DNA from: Bacillota bacterium
GTDB lineage: Bacteria; Bacillota; Clostridia; Christensenellales; Aristaeellaceae
Assembly: GCA_023416655.1 (NCBI GenBank)
Contig: JAEZHK010000016.1
Span: forward strand, 1 to 47,827
Length of the DNA: 47,827 nt
Direction of reading: 5' to 3'
Notes under the pieces: generated by a model
What the model was told of the DNA's origin: nothing
The model's database searches: none
The model's input: the letters and a program-made list of their open reading frames with translations, nothing else
Made by a program: the position numbers and the translations under genes
Shown here: positions 8,314-17,998 of the stretch, one piece after another
How positions within the stretch are numbered: the stretch's first letter is position 1
Layout of the letters: each line of letters starts with the position of its first letter

Positions 8314-8342
8314 ATTGTATGCGCGCCGCCGACGGCTGTCAA
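8314..8342 (-). promoter_or_regulatory. Strong promoter of the 8.2-kb RNA
   Basis: Minus strand TTGACA, exactly 17 bases, TACAAT. It overlaps the last codons of the small membrane protein gene ending at 8339. Confidence 0.8.
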
Positions 8343-8677
8343 GGGGCAAACCATCCTTTGAAGGCTAAAACCAGCAAGAAGATGAGGATGGTAAAGTAGA
8401 GGACCACGAAGGCCGTCACAATCCGGTCAATCACGCGAGCCCACCGGGGCGTTTTCTCTCGCGCTCCTTCGGCAGCGATTTTCTTGATCCGCCGCTTGGC
8501 GAAATTGGAGGCTTGGAAGGGCACAAGCCACGCCAGCGATAAAATCAGGGATGCATTACCGCCAAAGGTTGGCGGTGTCCGGCTCATGATGTGAGAAATC
8601 ACGTATAGCAAAAGCGCCAGAGTACTCGCCACCACCACGGCGCTGAATGTCAGGTAGAGCCGAAACCATTTGCGCAT
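8339..8677 (-). CDS. Small integral membrane protein, unknown function
   Basis: About 112 aa with two to three hydrophobic helices: LYLTFSAVVVASTLALLLYVI near the N-terminus, a short central one (ASLILSLAWLVPF), and FVVLYFTILIFLLVLAF near the C-terminus, separated by a basic loop (NFAKRRIKKIAAEGAREK). Start at ATG 8677 is chosen because the membrane helix begins there; GAGAGG lies about 12 bases upstream. No family recognised. It lies divergent to the DUF6132-like gene and upstream of the structured RNA. Confidence 0.55.
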   Translation of the reverse strand: MRKWFRLYLTFSAVVVASTLALLLYVISHIMSRTPPTFGGNASLILSLAWLVPFQASNFAKRRIKKIAAEGAREKTPRWARVIDRIVTAFVVLYFTILIFLLVLAFKGWFAP

Positions 8678-8802
8678 CGCGGTTGCCCATCCTCTCGTTT
8701 GAGTTGCGGGGGCGCATTGCCGGAAAACGCGTGACCGGGTCACAGACGCATAGGGCGCGCAAAGCGTACAATCTGACCATTACGCGACGGGAGGATTGTC
8801 TT

Positions 8803-8973
8803 ATGCTGCTCTATCAGATCATCGGCGCGGTGGTGGGCGGCGCCATCGGCTTCGCGGCCTACAAATTCATCGGCTGCTCGTCGGGCGCGTGCCCGATTAC
8901 GTCCAACCCCTACGTCTCCATCCTCGTCGGCGCGGTGATGGGGGCCATGATCCCCGGCGGCCTGACTGCATAG
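8803..8973 (+). CDS. Small glycine-zipper membrane protein (DUF6132-like)
   Basis: 56 aa. Two glycine-rich hydrophobic helices (IIGAVVGGAIGFAAYKFIG and VSILVGAVMGAMIPGG) flank a CSSGACPITSNPY loop, a pattern found in the DUF6132/YtxH-like small membrane proteins often located near rhodanese or thiol-related genes. GGGAGG precedes the ATG by 8 bases. Function unknown; the two cysteines in the loop suggest a thiol or metal role, which is inference. Confidence 0.75.
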   Translation: MLLYQIIGAVVGGAIGFAAYKFIGCSSGACPITSNPYVSILVGAVMGAMIPGGLTA

Positions 8974-8976
8974 CGC

Positions 8977-9004
8977 GAAAGCAGAGCGCTGCCGCCCTGC
9001 TTTC
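8977..9004. terminator. Hairpin between convergent genes
   Basis: GAAAGCAG / CTGCTTTC arms with a 12-base GC loop, between the convergent stop codons at 8973 and 9025; likely acts for both directions. Confidence 0.55.
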
Positions 9005-9024
9005 ACGGTGTTCTATTCTGTTCT

Positions 9025-9951
9025 TTACGGCGCGGGCGTGGGCTGCAGGTTGATCACCGGGTAGGCCTCGCCTCCGGAGAGCTGCACCTGCGGCACGCTG
9101 CCGTTCCAGCGGGTGACCTTGAGGTAATTGATGAATTCGTCCGTCAGCGACAAAGCTAGGGCCTGGTTCTTCGCGGCCTCCTGTTCGCCGGCGTAGCGGG
9201 CGGCGTCGGCCTGGATGCGGGCGACCTTCGCGTCCGCCTCGGCGAAGATGGAGCGCTCCTGCGCCTCGGCGTTGGCGGCGATCACGCGGCGCTCAGCGGC
9301 GGATTTCTCCACGCTCACCTGCTGGGCCTGTTCGGTCTCCACGCGCAGCTTGGTCTGCAGCGCCACTTGCTTTTCCTCAACGGCGTTGGTAAAGGCGTCG
9401 GTGAAGTCGATGTTCTCGATGGAGATCGCCCCGATCTCTATGCCCTGAGATTTCATGTACGGATCGAGCAGCTCCTTGATCTGATCGGGCAGCGTTACCC
9501 GAGCGCCGATCAGGTTCTCGGCGGTGTACTTGGTGAACACAGCCTTTACACTCTGCTGGATGCGGTTGTCCATGATCTGATTGTAGTAATCGACGCCGAT
9601 GGTCTGATAGAGATCGCGCGCATTGATCACTTTGTAGTTGACCGAGCAGACCACGTCCACCTGCTGAATGTCGCTGGAGAATGCCTGCAGCGTCAGCGTT
9701 GCCTTCTGCGTGCGGGTGTTCATCATGTAAACCTGCTGCATCGGGTTTTTGAAGTGGAGGCCCTCCGGCAGCGTGTAGTCTTCGACGTCGCCGAATGTGG
9801 ACACGATGCCTACGTGGCCGGTGGGCACGACGGTGTAGGGCGCGAGTGCGATCAGCGCCACGATAACCGCCAAGATGATCACCAGCGCGACGATCAGCTT
9901 GACGCCCGGCCCCCTGCGCATTCTGTATACATTCCCCTGGGTCTGACTCAT
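9025..9951 (-). CDS. SPFH/prohibitin (HflC-like) membrane protein
   Basis: 308 aa. One N-terminal membrane helix (VKLIVALVIILAVIVALIAL), then the SPFH domain beginning VVPTGHVGIVSTFGDV and a long Ala/Glu/Gln-rich coiled-coil region (VEEKQVALQTKLRVETEQAQ and onward) typical of prohibitin/HflC scaffolds. Such proteins form large rings on the membrane and associate with proteases such as FtsH; no protease is encoded next to it. Start at ATG 9951 is preceded by GGGAAGGGG. It has its own promoter at 10004-10033. Confidence 0.88.
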   Translation of the reverse strand: MSQTQGNVYRMRRGPGVKLIVALVIILAVIVALIALAPYTVVPTGHVGIVSTFGDVEDYTLPEGLHFKNPMQQVYMMNTRTQKATLTLQAFSSDIQQVDVVCSVNYKVINARDLYQTIGVDYYNQIMDNRIQQSVKAVFTKYTAENLIGARVTLPDQIKELLDPYMKSQGIEIGAISIENIDFTDAFTNAVEEKQVALQTKLRVETEQAQQVSVEKSAAERRVIAANAEAQERSIFAEADAKVARIQADAARYAGEQEAAKNQALALSLTDEFINYLKVTRWNGSVPQVQLSGGEAYPVINLQPTPAP

Positions 9952-10003
9952 GGATATACCCCTTCCCTGTAGTGCGAAGTCTGCTGGTTTCCCTTGCCCT
10001 GCC

Positions 10004-10033
10004 AATATACCACAAATCCCCGCCTTCGCTCAA
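10004..10033 (-). promoter_or_regulatory. Promoter of SPFH gene
   Basis: Minus strand TTGAGC, 18-base spacer, TATATT, 52 bases before the ATG. Confidence 0.6.
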
Positions 10034-10093
10034 GGGGGCGCGTTCAAAACCAGCGTTTTCCTTGCCAAACCGTCGCTGCACGCACAACACAAA

Positions 10094-10121
10094 CCGCTGC
10101 GCCATCTCTCTGACGCAGCGG
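10094..10121 (-). terminator. Terminator after aminotransferase
   Basis: CCGCTGCG/CGCAGCGG stem with 12-base loop. On the minus strand it is followed by TTTGTGTTGTG; it lies beyond a family-A repeat and the aminotransferase stop. Confidence 0.6.
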
Positions 10122-10140
10122 CTTATTTGATTATTCCCTT

Positions 10141-10204
10141 TGTGTGGGGTCAAGGGGGATCATCCCCTTGCGGGATTCCAAAGGGCAGAGCCCTTTGGCG
10201 TCCC
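10141..10204 (+). repeat. Family-A dual-hairpin repeat
   Basis: GGGGTCAAGGGGGATCATCC then CCTTGCGGGATTCC and hairpin CCAAAGGG-CAGA-GCCCTTTGG, ending GCGTCCCC. Its right end is 7 bases from the stop codon of the minus-strand aminotransferase. Confidence 0.8.
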
Positions 10205-10211
10205 CTCGCCT

Positions 10212-11393
10212 CTACCCCTGCTTCTCCATGAACATGCCGATGCGCTTCAGGGCTTCGGCCAGCTTCTCGTGGGAGGAGGCGTAGGAGATGCGGATGTGCC
10301 CCTCGCCGCCCGAGCCGAAGGCATCGCCCGGCACGGCGGCCACCTTCTGGTCCGCGAGCAGCTTCTGGCAGAACTCCTGGGAGCTCATGCCGGTGCCCTT
10401 GACGGACGGGAACGCGTAGAACGCGCCCAGCGGCTCAAAGCAGGGGAGGCCCAGCTGGTTGAACCCGTCCACCACCAGCCGCCGCCGCCTGTCGTAGGCG
10501 CGCACCATGGTGGCGACGTCGGCGTAGCCGTTTTCCGCGCCCACTTTCAGAGCTTCGAGCGCGGCGTACTGTCCGGCGGTCGGCGCGCAGAGCATGGTGA
10601 ACTGGTGGATCTTGCACATCAGCGCGGCCAGTTCCTTCGGCGCGCAGGCGTAGCCCATGCGCCAGCCGGTCATGGCGAAGGCTTTCGAGAAGCCGGACAG
10701 CGTGATCGTGCGCTCCCACATGCCGGGGATGGCCGCGAAGGACTGGTGCTTGCGGCCGCCGTAGGTCAGCTCCGCGTAGATCTCGTCTGCGATGACGATC
10801 ACGTTCGTGCCCTTCAGCACTTCCGCGATTCTTTCAAGGTCTTCCCGGCCCATCACGCCGCCGGTGGGGTTGTTGGGGTAGGGCAGGATCAGCGCCTTGG
10901 TCTTGGGCGTGAGGCATGCGCGCAGCGCTTCCGGCGTCATGCGGAACGCGTCTTCGGCCCTTGTCTTGAGCGGGATGCACGTACCGCCGGCAAACGCGAT
11001 GCCCGGCGCGTAAGAAACGTAAGTCGGGTCGGGCGCGATCACCTCGTCCCCCGGTTCCACCAGCGCGCGCAGCGCCAGGTCGATGCCCTCGCTCGCGCCG
11101 ACGGTGACCAGGATCTCGTCCTTCGGGTCGTACCGGATGCCGAAGCGGCCTTCCAGGTACTCCGCGATGGCGCGGCGAAGCTCGATCAGGCCCCAGTTCG
11201 ACGTGTAGTGGGTGTGCCCCTGCCGAAGCGAATAGATGGCCGCGTCGTTGTAGCTCCAGGGCGTCGTGAAGTCCGGCTCGCCCACGCCCAGCGAGATCGC
11301 GTCCTTCATCTCGCTGACGATGTCAAAAAACTTGCGGATGCCGGACGGCGGCACTTCGGCCATCCGGCGGCAGACGACAGCGTCGTAGTTCAT
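10212..11393 (-). CDS. PLP-dependent class I/II aminotransferase
   Basis: 393 aa, the standard length of fold-type I aspartate/aromatic aminotransferases (PatA-like). Visible are GVGEPDFTTP at the N-terminus, the LPYPNNPTGGVM substrate/PLP motif, VIADEIYAELTYGG (PLP Asp), and SGFSKAFAMTGWRMGY, containing the PLP-binding lysine. It overlaps the upstream Lrp/AsnC-type regulator gene by 4 bases (ATGA), a frequent arrangement in which the regulator senses the amino acid handled by the enzyme. The exact amino donor cannot be fixed. Confidence 0.88.
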   Translation of the reverse strand: MNYDAVVCRRMAEVPPSGIRKFFDIVSEMKDAISLGVGEPDFTTPWSYNDAAIYSLRQGHTHYTSNWGLIELRRAIAEYLEGRFGIRYDPKDEILVTVGASEGIDLALRALVEPGDEVIAPDPTYVSYAPGIAFAGGTCIPLKTRAEDAFRMTPEALRACLTPKTKALILPYPNNPTGGVMGREDLERIAEVLKGTNVIVIADEIYAELTYGGRKHQSFAAIPGMWERTITLSGFSKAFAMTGWRMGYACAPKELAALMCKIHQFTMLCAPTAGQYAALEALKVGAENGYADVATMVRAYDRRRRLVVDGFNQLGLPCFEPLGAFYAFPSVKGTGMSSQEFCQKLLADQKVAAVPGDAFGSGGEGHIRISYASSHEKLAEALKRIGMFMEKQG

Positions 11394-11887
11394 GGCGACA
11401 CCGCCAGCCGCTCATCGCGGCGGACGCCTTCCAGGATGACGCCCTCGTTTTTGTACTTCTTCAGCACAAAATGGGTGGCGGTGGAGTTGACGTTTTCGAG
11501 GGTGGACAGCTTCTCCGAGACGAAGAGCGCCAGCTGCTTGATCGAGCGTCCGCGCACCAAGACCATCAGGTCGTAGGCGCCGCTCATCAGGTAGACGCTG
11601 GACACTTCCTCGAACCGGTAGATGCGCTCGGCGATGGCGTCAAAGCCCTGGTCGCGCTGCGGCGTGACGCGCACCTCGATGAGCGCCTCCACCTCTTCGC
11701 CGTCGGCCAGGTCCCAGTTGATCATGGCGGGGTATTTGACGATGATGCCGCGGGATTCCATGTTGCGGATGGATTCGCGCACGGTGGTCTCGTCGCTCCC
11801 GGTCATCACCGCGATGCGCTTTGGCTCGGTGCGGGCGTCGTCCTTCAGAATTTCCAGAATGCCCAGTTCAAAATCGTTCACGCTCAC
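11390..11887 (-). CDS. Lrp/AsnC-family transcriptional regulator
   Basis: 165 aa. The N-terminal winged helix-turn-helix is seen in ELGILEILKDDARTEPKRIA and SDETTVRESIRNMESRGII. The C-terminal RAM (amino acid binding) domain shows ALIEVRVTPQRDQGFDAIAE and SSVYLMSGAYDLMVLVRG. The start is taken at GTG 11887, 8 bases from AAGGAG; an in-frame GTG at 11896 overlaps the ribosome site and is unlikely. Translationally coupled to the downstream aminotransferase, which it probably regulates. Confidence 0.88.
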   Translation of the reverse strand: MSVNDFELGILEILKDDARTEPKRIAVMTGSDETTVRESIRNMESRGIIVKYPAMINWDLADGEEVEALIEVRVTPQRDQGFDAIAERIYRFEEVSSVYLMSGAYDLMVLVRGRSIKQLALFVSEKLSTLENVNSTATHFVLKKYKNEGVILEGVRRDERLAVSP

Positions 11888-11902
11888 GCGCGTCACTCCT
11901 TA

Positions 11903-12775
11903 TCATTTACGGTTGTGGACGCCGTTTATGACGTCCCAGATGCGTTCAAGGTCCTCGGCGGAGAAATAGGAGAGGATCAGCCTGCCGCGCTTTTCGTCGC
12001 CCTCCAGCTTCGCCCTCGTGCCGAACACGTCCCGCGCCATGGTTTCCAGCTGCATGAGTTCGCCCGCGGGGCGCCGTCTGGGTTTTAGCTCGGGCACGGC
12101 AACCTGCTGCTGGCAGATGCGCTCCAGCTGGCGCACGCTCAGGGATTGCGCCTTCGTCAGGTTCGCAAGCCGCACCTGCGCCTCGGGGGAAGATAGCCCC
12201 GCCAGCGCCCGCGCGTGGCCCGCGGAGAGCGTCCCGGCCTTTAGCATGTCCAGAACCGACTCGGGCAGCGTAAGCAGCCGCAAAAGGTTCGCGACGGCGG
12301 GGCGGCTCTTGCCAAGGCGCGTCGCCGCCTGCTCCTGCGTGTATCCGCATTCGGCAATCAGCGCGCGCACGCCCATGGCCTCCTCGACCGGGTTCAGGTC
12401 CTCGCGCTGCAGGTTCTCGATCAGCGCGATTTCCAGGCGCTTGGTGGCGTCGTAATCCCGCACGATGGCGGGGATTTCGTTCAGGCCCGCAAGCCGCGCG
12501 GCGCGAAAGCGGCGCTCGCCCGCGATGATCGAGTAGCGCGCACCGGCGCGCTGCACGAGGATCGGCTGAACCACGCCCACCGAGCGGATGGACTCCGAAA
12601 GCTCGCGCAGGCTCTCCTCATTGAAGGACCGGCGGGGCTGTTCGCGGTTGACGTCGATGTCCTGAAGGCGGATGGACAGCACCTGGTCGCCCGGATCGTT
12701 CTCCGGCAGGTTCTGTTCCCCGCCCAGAAGAGCCTCCAGGCCGCGTCCCAAGCCGTGCTTTGGGGTTTTGGCCAT
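11903..12775 (-). CDS. parB: Chromosome-partitioning protein ParB (Spo0J)
   Basis: 290 aa. The N-terminus GLGRGLEALLGG is the ParA-interacting start typical of chromosomal ParB. The ParB/Srx CTPase domain contains IIAGERRFRAARLAG (GERRxRA motif) and IALIENLQREDLNPVEEA. The helix-turn-helix follows (YTQEQAATRLGKSRPAVANL), then a linker and C-terminal dimerisation region (GRLILSYFSAEDLERI). GGGAGG precedes the ATG. It binds parS near the origin and recruits ParA/SMC. Unusually, 376 bases of repeats separate it from parA upstream. Confidence 0.93.
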   Translation of the reverse strand: MAKTPKHGLGRGLEALLGGEQNLPENDPGDQVLSIRLQDIDVNREQPRRSFNEESLRELSESIRSVGVVQPILVQRAGARYSIIAGERRFRAARLAGLNEIPAIVRDYDATKRLEIALIENLQREDLNPVEEAMGVRALIAECGYTQEQAATRLGKSRPAVANLLRLLTLPESVLDMLKAGTLSAGHARALAGLSSPEAQVRLANLTKAQSLSVRQLERICQQQVAVPELKPRRRPAGELMQLETMARDVFGTRAKLEGDEKRGRLILSYFSAEDLERIWDVINGVHNRK

Positions 12776-12795
12776 TCAATCACCTCCCTATCGGT

Positions 12796-13150
12796 CGGCA
12801 AACGCATCCGGCAAGGCCGTATGCGTTTGCGAGGGGTGCGGCGCAGGCCTTGCAAGGCTGAAGCCTTGCGGGCAGGCCTGCGCGCAAATCGGTAGCGGCC
12901 TGCGACCGCACATGTCGCTCTCCGGCGGCTTTGATCCGCCGAAAAGGTGGAACCTTTCCGGCGAAATCGGGGGCTTCGGCCCCCGATGCCCCGGGGATTT
13001 GCAGGTGCTTCTCTTATTTATACCCTTGTGGGGGTTCCAAGGGGCATCATGCCCCTTGGCGGAAAGCGGGTTCGGTGCAGCTTTGCTGCAAAAAACGGTC
13101 CGGTGGAGCGTTTTTAGAACCCAGGACCGGAGCCCTCCGGCGTGTCCCCC
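12796..13150 (+). repeat. Composite repeat (modules D + A) inside the parA-parB operon
   Basis: Module D begins with hairpin GCAAACGCAT/ATGCGTTTGC (12798-12830), then GGCGCAGGCC, a CTTGCAAGG-type hairpin, CAGGCCTGCGCGCAAATCGG and ACCGCACATGTCGCTCTCCG, all matched at 37485-37622. A series of small hairpins follows (GATCCGCCG, GGGGGCTTCGGCCCCC). Module A (13026-13150) is a long variant: first hairpin CCAAGGGGCATCATGCCCCT, then AAAGCGGGTTCGGTGCAGC, AAACGGTCCGGTGGAGCGTT and GCCCTCCGGCG. It stops one base before the parA stop codon. Confidence 0.75.
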
Positions 13151-13151
13151 G

Positions 13152-13922
13152 TTAATCCGGGTGTTCGACGCGGTCGATCAATTCCTCTGCGAGCTGGCGG
13201 TAGGCATCGGTGCCCGCGCAGCGCGGGTCATAGAGGTGGATGGGCAGGCCGTGGCTGGGCGCCTCGCTCAGGCGGACGTTGCGGGGCACGATGGTGCCGA
13301 ACACGCGGTCGCGGAAGTGCTTTTTGACCTCGTCCACCACCTGAATGCCCAGGTTCGTGCGGCCGTCCAGCATGGTCAGCACCACGCCCAGCACCTCGAG
13401 GTTCGGGTTCAGGCGCTTGCGGACGAGGCCCAGCGTGTTCATCAGCTGGCCCACGCCCTCCAGCGCGTAGTATTCGCATTGGATGGGCACCAAGACACAT
13501 GCGGCCGCGGCCAGCGCGTTGAGCGTGATCAGCCCGAGCGACGGCGGGCAGTCGATCAGAATGTAGTCAAACAGGGGCTGGACGGGGACCAGCGCGTCCC
13601 GAAGCAGCGTGTCCCGCCCCGGCATCGCCACCAGCTCGATCTCCGCGCCCGCCAGCTCGATGGCGCTGGGCAGGAGTTTGAGGCCGCTGTAGCCGGTATC
13701 AATGATCGCGTCCTTCGCCGGGTATTCGTTGATGAGTACGTCGTAAATGGAATGCGCGCCCTTCCCGGCCTTGCCAAGGCCGCTGGTGGCGTTGCCCTGC
13801 GGATCGGCGTCGATCAGGAGCACGCGCTTCCCGGCCTCCGCCAGGCACGCGGACAGGTTGACCGCCGTGGTCGTCTTGCCCACGCCGCCCTTCTGGTTGG
13901 TGATGGCGATGATTCTGCCCAC
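13152..13922 (-). CDS. parA: Chromosome-partitioning ATPase ParA (Soj)
   Basis: 256 aa. Deviant Walker A motif ITNQKGGVGKTTTAVNLSAC near the N-terminus, LLIDADPQGNATSGLG (Walker A'), and YILIDCPPSLGLITLNAL (Walker B) define a ParA/Soj ATPase. It binds DNA non-specifically as an ATP dimer and is stimulated by ParB, encoded next in the same direction. A TTGTTA-17-TATAAT promoter lies upstream. No consensus parS site was seen within the window. Confidence 0.94.
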   Translation of the reverse strand: MGRIIAITNQKGGVGKTTTAVNLSACLAEAGKRVLLIDADPQGNATSGLGKAGKGAHSIYDVLINEYPAKDAIIDTGYSGLKLLPSAIELAGAEIELVAMPGRDTLLRDALVPVQPLFDYILIDCPPSLGLITLNALAAAACVLVPIQCEYYALEGVGQLMNTLGLVRKRLNPNLEVLGVVLTMLDGRTNLGIQVVDEVKKHFRDRVFGTIVPRNVRLSEAPSHGLPIHLYDPRCAGTDAYRQLAEELIDRVEHPD

Positions 13923-13951
13923 GCGCGCGCCTCCAAAATATATGTTCCACC

Positions 13952-13980
13952 ATTATACCGTTTGTCCAGCCCATTAACAA
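13952..13980 (-). promoter_or_regulatory. Promoter of parA
   Basis: Minus strand TTGTTA, 17 bases, TATAAT, ending 30 bases before the start codon. Confidence 0.7.
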
Positions 13981-14035
13981 CGCAAATTGCGTAAAGCGGC
14001 GGGGGGACCGGGAGGCGGGGGAACGGCCTCCGGCG

Positions 14036-14113
14036 GCCAGCTTTTTGAAAAAAGCTGGACCAAAAACTTTGCTTATAGTGCGAGAACGCCCGCGCATGCG
14101 CGGGCGTTCTCGC
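14036..14113. repeat. Two strong hairpins between rny and parA
   Basis: CCAGCTTTTT/AAAAAGCTGG hairpin at 14037-14058, then a perfect 34-base palindrome at 14080-14113 (arms GCGAGAACGCCCGCGCA). No gene lies in 13923-14194. These may terminate transcription from rny. Confidence 0.65.
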
Positions 14114-14133
14114 AGTTATGTTGTCGTTCCCCT

Positions 14134-14194
14134 TGTGCGGGGTCCAGGGGAATCATCCCCCTGGCGGGATTCCAAAGGGCAGCGCCCTTTGGCG

Positions 14195-14197
<3 letters not shown>
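14134..14197 (+). repeat. Family-A dual-hairpin repeat overlapping the rny stop
   Basis: GGGGTCCAGGGGAATCATCC, CCCTGGCGGGATTCC, CCAAAGGG-CAGC-GCCCTTTGG, GCGTTAC. Its last bases include the rny stop codon (TAA on the minus strand, 14195-14197). Confidence 0.78.
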
Positions 14198-15739
<1,542 letters not shown>

Positions 15740-15981
15740 TGAAAGTTGTCCCCCTTCCTGCAAAATTAACGGCAACCGGCGCGGGTGCGCCGAGATAAAT
15801 CCAGCCGAAAGACTTGACTATCAGAACCATTTTACTTGCTGCATTAGAGCGTGTCAAGCCGCTTATGAAACCCATTGGGGATTTAACCGGAAGATTTCGT
15901 TACTTGTCCCCGGCATACTTCCCATTTTGCCGGGTCAATGCTACAATGGATGGAGCAATTTTGTTACCGGGAGCGAAAGCG

Positions 15982-17160
15982 ATGGAGCGCGCATTTTTTG
16001 AAGCCTTTGAAAGCGGCATCGACCGCCGGGGCACATCCTGCGAAAAATGGGATTTCAACCAGAGAATTTTCGGCCGGGAAGACGTCCTCCCCATGTGGGT
16101 GGCGGACATGGACTTCGCCTCGCCCGACTGCGTGAGGGAGGCGCTCATCTGCCGCGCGTCCCACGGCGCTTACGGCTACACGGACGAAAACGACAGCATG
16201 CGCGAGGCCGTCGCCTCCTGGATGAAGGCGCGCCACGGCTACGCCATGCGCCCGGAATGGGGCCTGTACTCCTCCGGCGTGGTGGATTCGATCCTCTTCG
16301 CGCTGAAGACCGTCACCCAGCCGGGCGACAAAGTGATCGTGCAACCGCCGGTCTACGGCCCGTTCTACCGCATGACCCTCACCGCGGGCTGCGAGATCGT
16401 GCGCAACCCGCTGGTCGAAACCGAGACCGGCTGGCGCATGAATTTGGACGAGCTCGAAACCCAGCTGAAGGCGGGCGCGAAGGCTTTCATCCTGTGCAGC
16501 CCCCACAACCCGGTGGGCCGGGTGTGGACGAGGGACGAGCTTCAGGCGCTGATCGGCCTATTGAACCGGTACGGCGCGGCGCTCATCTCCGACGAGATCC
16601 ACGCGGATTTCGCGCTGCCGGGGCATACCCACACCTGCTGTCAGACTTTGGAAGGCGCGGAGCAGTCGATCCTGCTCGTCTCCGCCACCAAGACGTTCAA
16701 CTTGGCGGGCCTGAGAACTTCCACCATGATCGTGCCGGACGACGCCCTCCGCGCGCGCGTGCAGGACACGATGAAAAAAATGGGCGCGGACACGCCCAAC
16801 ATCTTCGGCTCGGTGGCGCAGACCGCCGCCTACCGCTGCGCCGCGCCGTGGCTGGACGCGCTGATCGAATATCTGGACAATAACCGCCGGGAAGTCGAGG
16901 CGTTTTTCAAAGAACACGCGCCGCAAATCGTCCCCGCTCGCATGGAGGGCACGTACCTCCAGTGGCTGGACTGCCGAAAGCTGGGCATGGAACAGCAGGC
17001 GCTGGAGCGTTTCCTCATCGACAGGGCGGGCGTGGGCCTCTCCTCCGGCATCCACTTCGGGCCGGAGGGCGCGGGCTTCATGCGCATCAACCTGGCCGCG
17101 CCCGGAAGCCGCGTGCGGGAAGCCCTCGCGCGCATCGGGGAAGCGGTGAAAACGCTGTGA
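15982..17160 (+). CDS. PatB/MalY-type PLP enzyme (cystathionine beta-lyase or aminotransferase)
   Basis: 392 aa. The N-terminus ESGIDRRGTSCEKWD followed by LPMWVADMDFASP is the hallmark of the MalY/PatB branch of fold-type I PLP enzymes. Later motifs are CSPHNPVGRVWTRDEL, ISDEIHADFALPGH (PLP Asp) and SATKTFNLAGLRTS (PLP lysine). The branch includes cystathionine beta-lyases; the reaction here is probably C-S cleavage of cystathionine or cysteine conjugates. Start at ATG 15982 follows GGGAG. Its stop overlaps the start of the exonuclease gene by 4 bases (GTGA). Confidence 0.85.
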   Translation: MERAFFEAFESGIDRRGTSCEKWDFNQRIFGREDVLPMWVADMDFASPDCVREALICRASHGAYGYTDENDSMREAVASWMKARHGYAMRPEWGLYSSGVVDSILFALKTVTQPGDKVIVQPPVYGPFYRMTLTAGCEIVRNPLVETETGWRMNLDELETQLKAGAKAFILCSPHNPVGRVWTRDELQALIGLLNRYGAALISDEIHADFALPGHTHTCCQTLEGAEQSILLVSATKTFNLAGLRTSTMIVPDDALRARVQDTMKKMGADTPNIFGSVAQTAAYRCAAPWLDALIEYLDNNRREVEAFFKEHAPQIVPARMEGTYLQWLDCRKLGMEQQALERFLIDRAGVGLSSGIHFGPEGAGFMRINLAAPGSRVREALARIGEAVKTL

Positions 17161-17741
17161 GCGTGCTGATCTTCGACACCGAGGCCACCGACCTCATCCC
17201 CGGCCAGATCTGCCAGCTCTCGTACCTCTTGGCGGACGGAGGAAGCGTCACGGGCAAAAACCTGTTCTTCGAAGTGGACGACATGAGCGAGGGCGCGCTG
17301 GAAGTGCACGGCCTGACGCTGGAGAGCTTACGCGAACTGTCCGGCGGAGCGCGCTTTGAGGATAGTGCGCAGGATATCCTTCAAGATTTCGCGTCGGCCA
17401 AGGTTTGGGTGGGCCACAATGTGTCCGCTGACGAGAAGTACCTGCGCGTCGAGATGGAGCGCTGCGGCCTGAAGTTGCCGAAAAAGCCCACCTTCTGCAC
17501 GATGAACTACTTCACCTCGGATATGAACCTGGTGCGCAAAGTGAACATCGGCCGGCCCAAACCGCCCAAGCTCACCGAACTCGTCCAGCACTTTGACCTT
17601 TCGGAGGAATTCGTCGCCGAAAGGGCCGCGGAGTGGTTCGGCGGCGGCGGCGCGCTGCACGACGCCCGGTTCGATACCGCCGCCACCTACCTGTGCCTCG
17701 TCGAGGGCACGAAGCGGGGAAGGCTGAAAGGCGTATTATAA
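17157..17741 (+). CDS. DEDDh 3'-5' exonuclease domain protein
   Basis: 194 aa. VLIFDTEATDLIPGQICQLS carries the first Asp-x-Glu pair of the exonuclease (DnaQ/RNase T) fold. WVGHNVSADEKYL gives the ExoII Asp and GALHDARFDTAATYLC the ExoIII HxxxxD. Starts with GTG inside the stop of the preceding PLP gene, so translation is coupled. It may degrade DNA or RNA 3' ends; a specific polymerase partner is not evident. A 14-bp hairpin follows directly after the stop. Confidence 0.82.
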   Translation: MSVLIFDTEATDLIPGQICQLSYLLADGGSVTGKNLFFEVDDMSEGALEVHGLTLESLRELSGGARFEDSAQDILQDFASAKVWVGHNVSADEKYLRVEMERCGLKLPKKPTFCTMNYFTSDMNLVRKVNIGRPKPPKLTELVQHFDLSEEFVAERAAEWFGGGGALHDARFDTAATYLCLVEGTKRGRLKGVL

Positions 17742-17774
17742 GCATTGAAAAGCCGCCGAACGGCTTTTCAATGC
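17742..17774 (+). terminator. Perfect 14-bp hairpin after exonuclease gene
   Basis: GCATTGAAAAGCCG-CCGAA-CGGCTTTTCAATGC starts right after the TAA. There is no U-tract; an analogous GCATCGGAAAGCCG hairpin opens the repeat at 37485. Confidence 0.6.
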
Positions 17775-17775
17775 G

Positions 17776-17998
17776 AAGGAAAAAGACTGCGTGAGCCATG
17801 AAATCCTGCGGGATTTCCGGGCGGCTCACTGACTTGTGGAATTATTTCCTCCACCAGTGTTCGCACTGGTTATGGAAATCGATTCCCGGCGCACAGGTCG
17901 CCGGGAACGATTGAAGCCTTACCCGGGTCGGCTCCCCATTCAGGACGGTCGATCAAAGAACCACGTTCCCCTGTGGCGTAAAAATTAACCCGCCCGGC
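17776..17998 (+). ncRNA. Structured intergenic region, possible small RNA
   Basis: No open frame. Consecutive stable hairpins: GTGAGCC/GGCTCAC enclosing GAAATCC-TGC-GGGATTTC; CCAGTG-TTCG-CACTGG with a UUCG tetraloop; ATCGATTCCCGGCG/CGCCGGGAACGAT; and a closing intrinsic terminator AACCCGC-CCG-GCGGGTTTT near 17989-18004. The sequence GAAGCCTTA after the third hairpin resembles a stretch in 6S RNA, but overall folding is not convincing. No clear promoter was found. Confidence 0.4.

Noticed and set aside
13923..14194. parS site near parA/rny
   Set aside because: No TGTTTCACGTGAAACA-like 16-mer could be found here or elsewhere in the window; the large palindrome at 14080 has an unrelated sequence.
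17776..17998. RNase P RNA, SRP RNA or tmRNA
   Set aside because: None of the universally conserved cores (RNase P P4, SRP GGUCAGGUCCGGAAGG-type loop, tmRNA tag frame and tRNA-like ends) is present.
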